DNA of 6,493 nt from Bacteroidales bacterium 45-6 (GTDB taxonomy: Bacteria; Bacteroidota; Bacteroidia; Bacteroidales; Dysgonomonadaceae). Under the pieces are notes generated by a model that was not told the DNA's origin, searched no databases, and saw nothing but the letters and a program-made list of their open reading frames with translations. The translations under genes and the position numbers were made by a program. Shown here one piece after another: positions 6,460 to 6,493 of this stretch. Numbering within the stretch: position 1 is the stretch's first letter; the number at the start of each line of letters is the position of its first letter. The DNA is taken from NCBI GenBank assembly GCA_001897035.1, contig MKRS01000580.1, positions 1 through 6,493 of the forward strand, given 5' to 3'.

Positions 6460-6493
6460 TAGTACAGTCCTGTTTGCTTTAGATTCTCGTTTT
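6459..6493 (-). CDS. C-terminal end of a probable SusD/RagB-family protein (partial)
   Basis: Only the last eleven codons are inside the window, reading NENLKQTGLY and then TAA (6461-6459). Many SusD-family outer-membrane lipoproteins end in a similar tail (Asn-Pro-Asn-Leu-x-Gln-Asn-Pro-Gly-Tyr). SusD proteins bind glycans and cap a SusC transporter. The stop overlaps the FAS1 start by one base. With so few residues the family call rests on the tail pattern and the context; that a coding frame ends here is more certain than its identity. Confidence 0.5.
   Translation of the reverse strand, partial: NENLKQTGLY

Noticed and set aside
1..6493. CRISPR array, tRNA or rRNA gene, insertion sequence or phage genes
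   Set aside because: I saw no regularly spaced short repeats, RNA gene signatures, transposase frames or terminal inverted repeats on either strand.

Overview
All recognisable genes lie on the minus strand, so transcription runs from high to low coordinates. The protein families point to a Bacteroidota bacterium, probably a polysaccharide-degrading member of the Bacteroidales: a hybrid two-component-type propeller sensor, a CE7-type acetylxylan esterase, a SusD-like C-terminal tail, a fasciclin lipoprotein and a type IX secretion-like C-terminal domain. Start codons have AT-rich leaders without Shine-Dalgarno sequences, which also fits that phylum. The species cannot be named from the sequence alone.

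Layout in the direction of transcription: (1) 6493-6459, the last codons of a probable SusD/RagB-family protein. (2) 6459-5845, a lipoprotein with one fasciclin (FAS1) domain, whose start overlaps the upstream stop as TAATG. (3) 5844-5727, a spacer with a 14-bp perfect-stem hairpin. (4) 5726-4245 and 4114-2417, two tandem secreted right-handed parallel beta-helix proteins, about three quarters identical by eye. Only the second carries a C-terminal domain resembling a type IX sorting signal. (5) 2416-2198, a non-coding spacer with a 12-bp-stem hairpin, a likely intrinsic terminator (T8) and a 12-bp GC-rich palindrome just ahead of the esterase. (6) 2197-1313, a secreted acetylxylan esterase that stops just before its expected catalytic serine. 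(7) about 1320-1, an uninterrupted stretch of a hybrid two-component system (HTCS) sensor: about eight propeller blades, then the start of the Y_Y_Y domain. It runs off the left edge and has no start of its own.

Taken together this resembles part of a polysaccharide utilisation locus. The SusD-like protein and the lipoprotein would handle glycan or surface binding, the beta-helix proteins would be exported binding or processing proteins of unknown activity, the esterase would deacetylate the glycan, and the HTCS would sense the released sugar. The strongest anomaly is the join near 1315-1325: a same-strand esterase missing its 3' half meets an HTCS missing its 5' half, in different frames. 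This is either a real deletion that ruined both genes or a misassembled contig. I found no wholly new system. The most interesting leads are that junction, the paired beta-helix proteins with different C-terminal fates, the FAS1 lipoprotein coupled to a SusD-like gene, and the unexplained intergenic hairpins.
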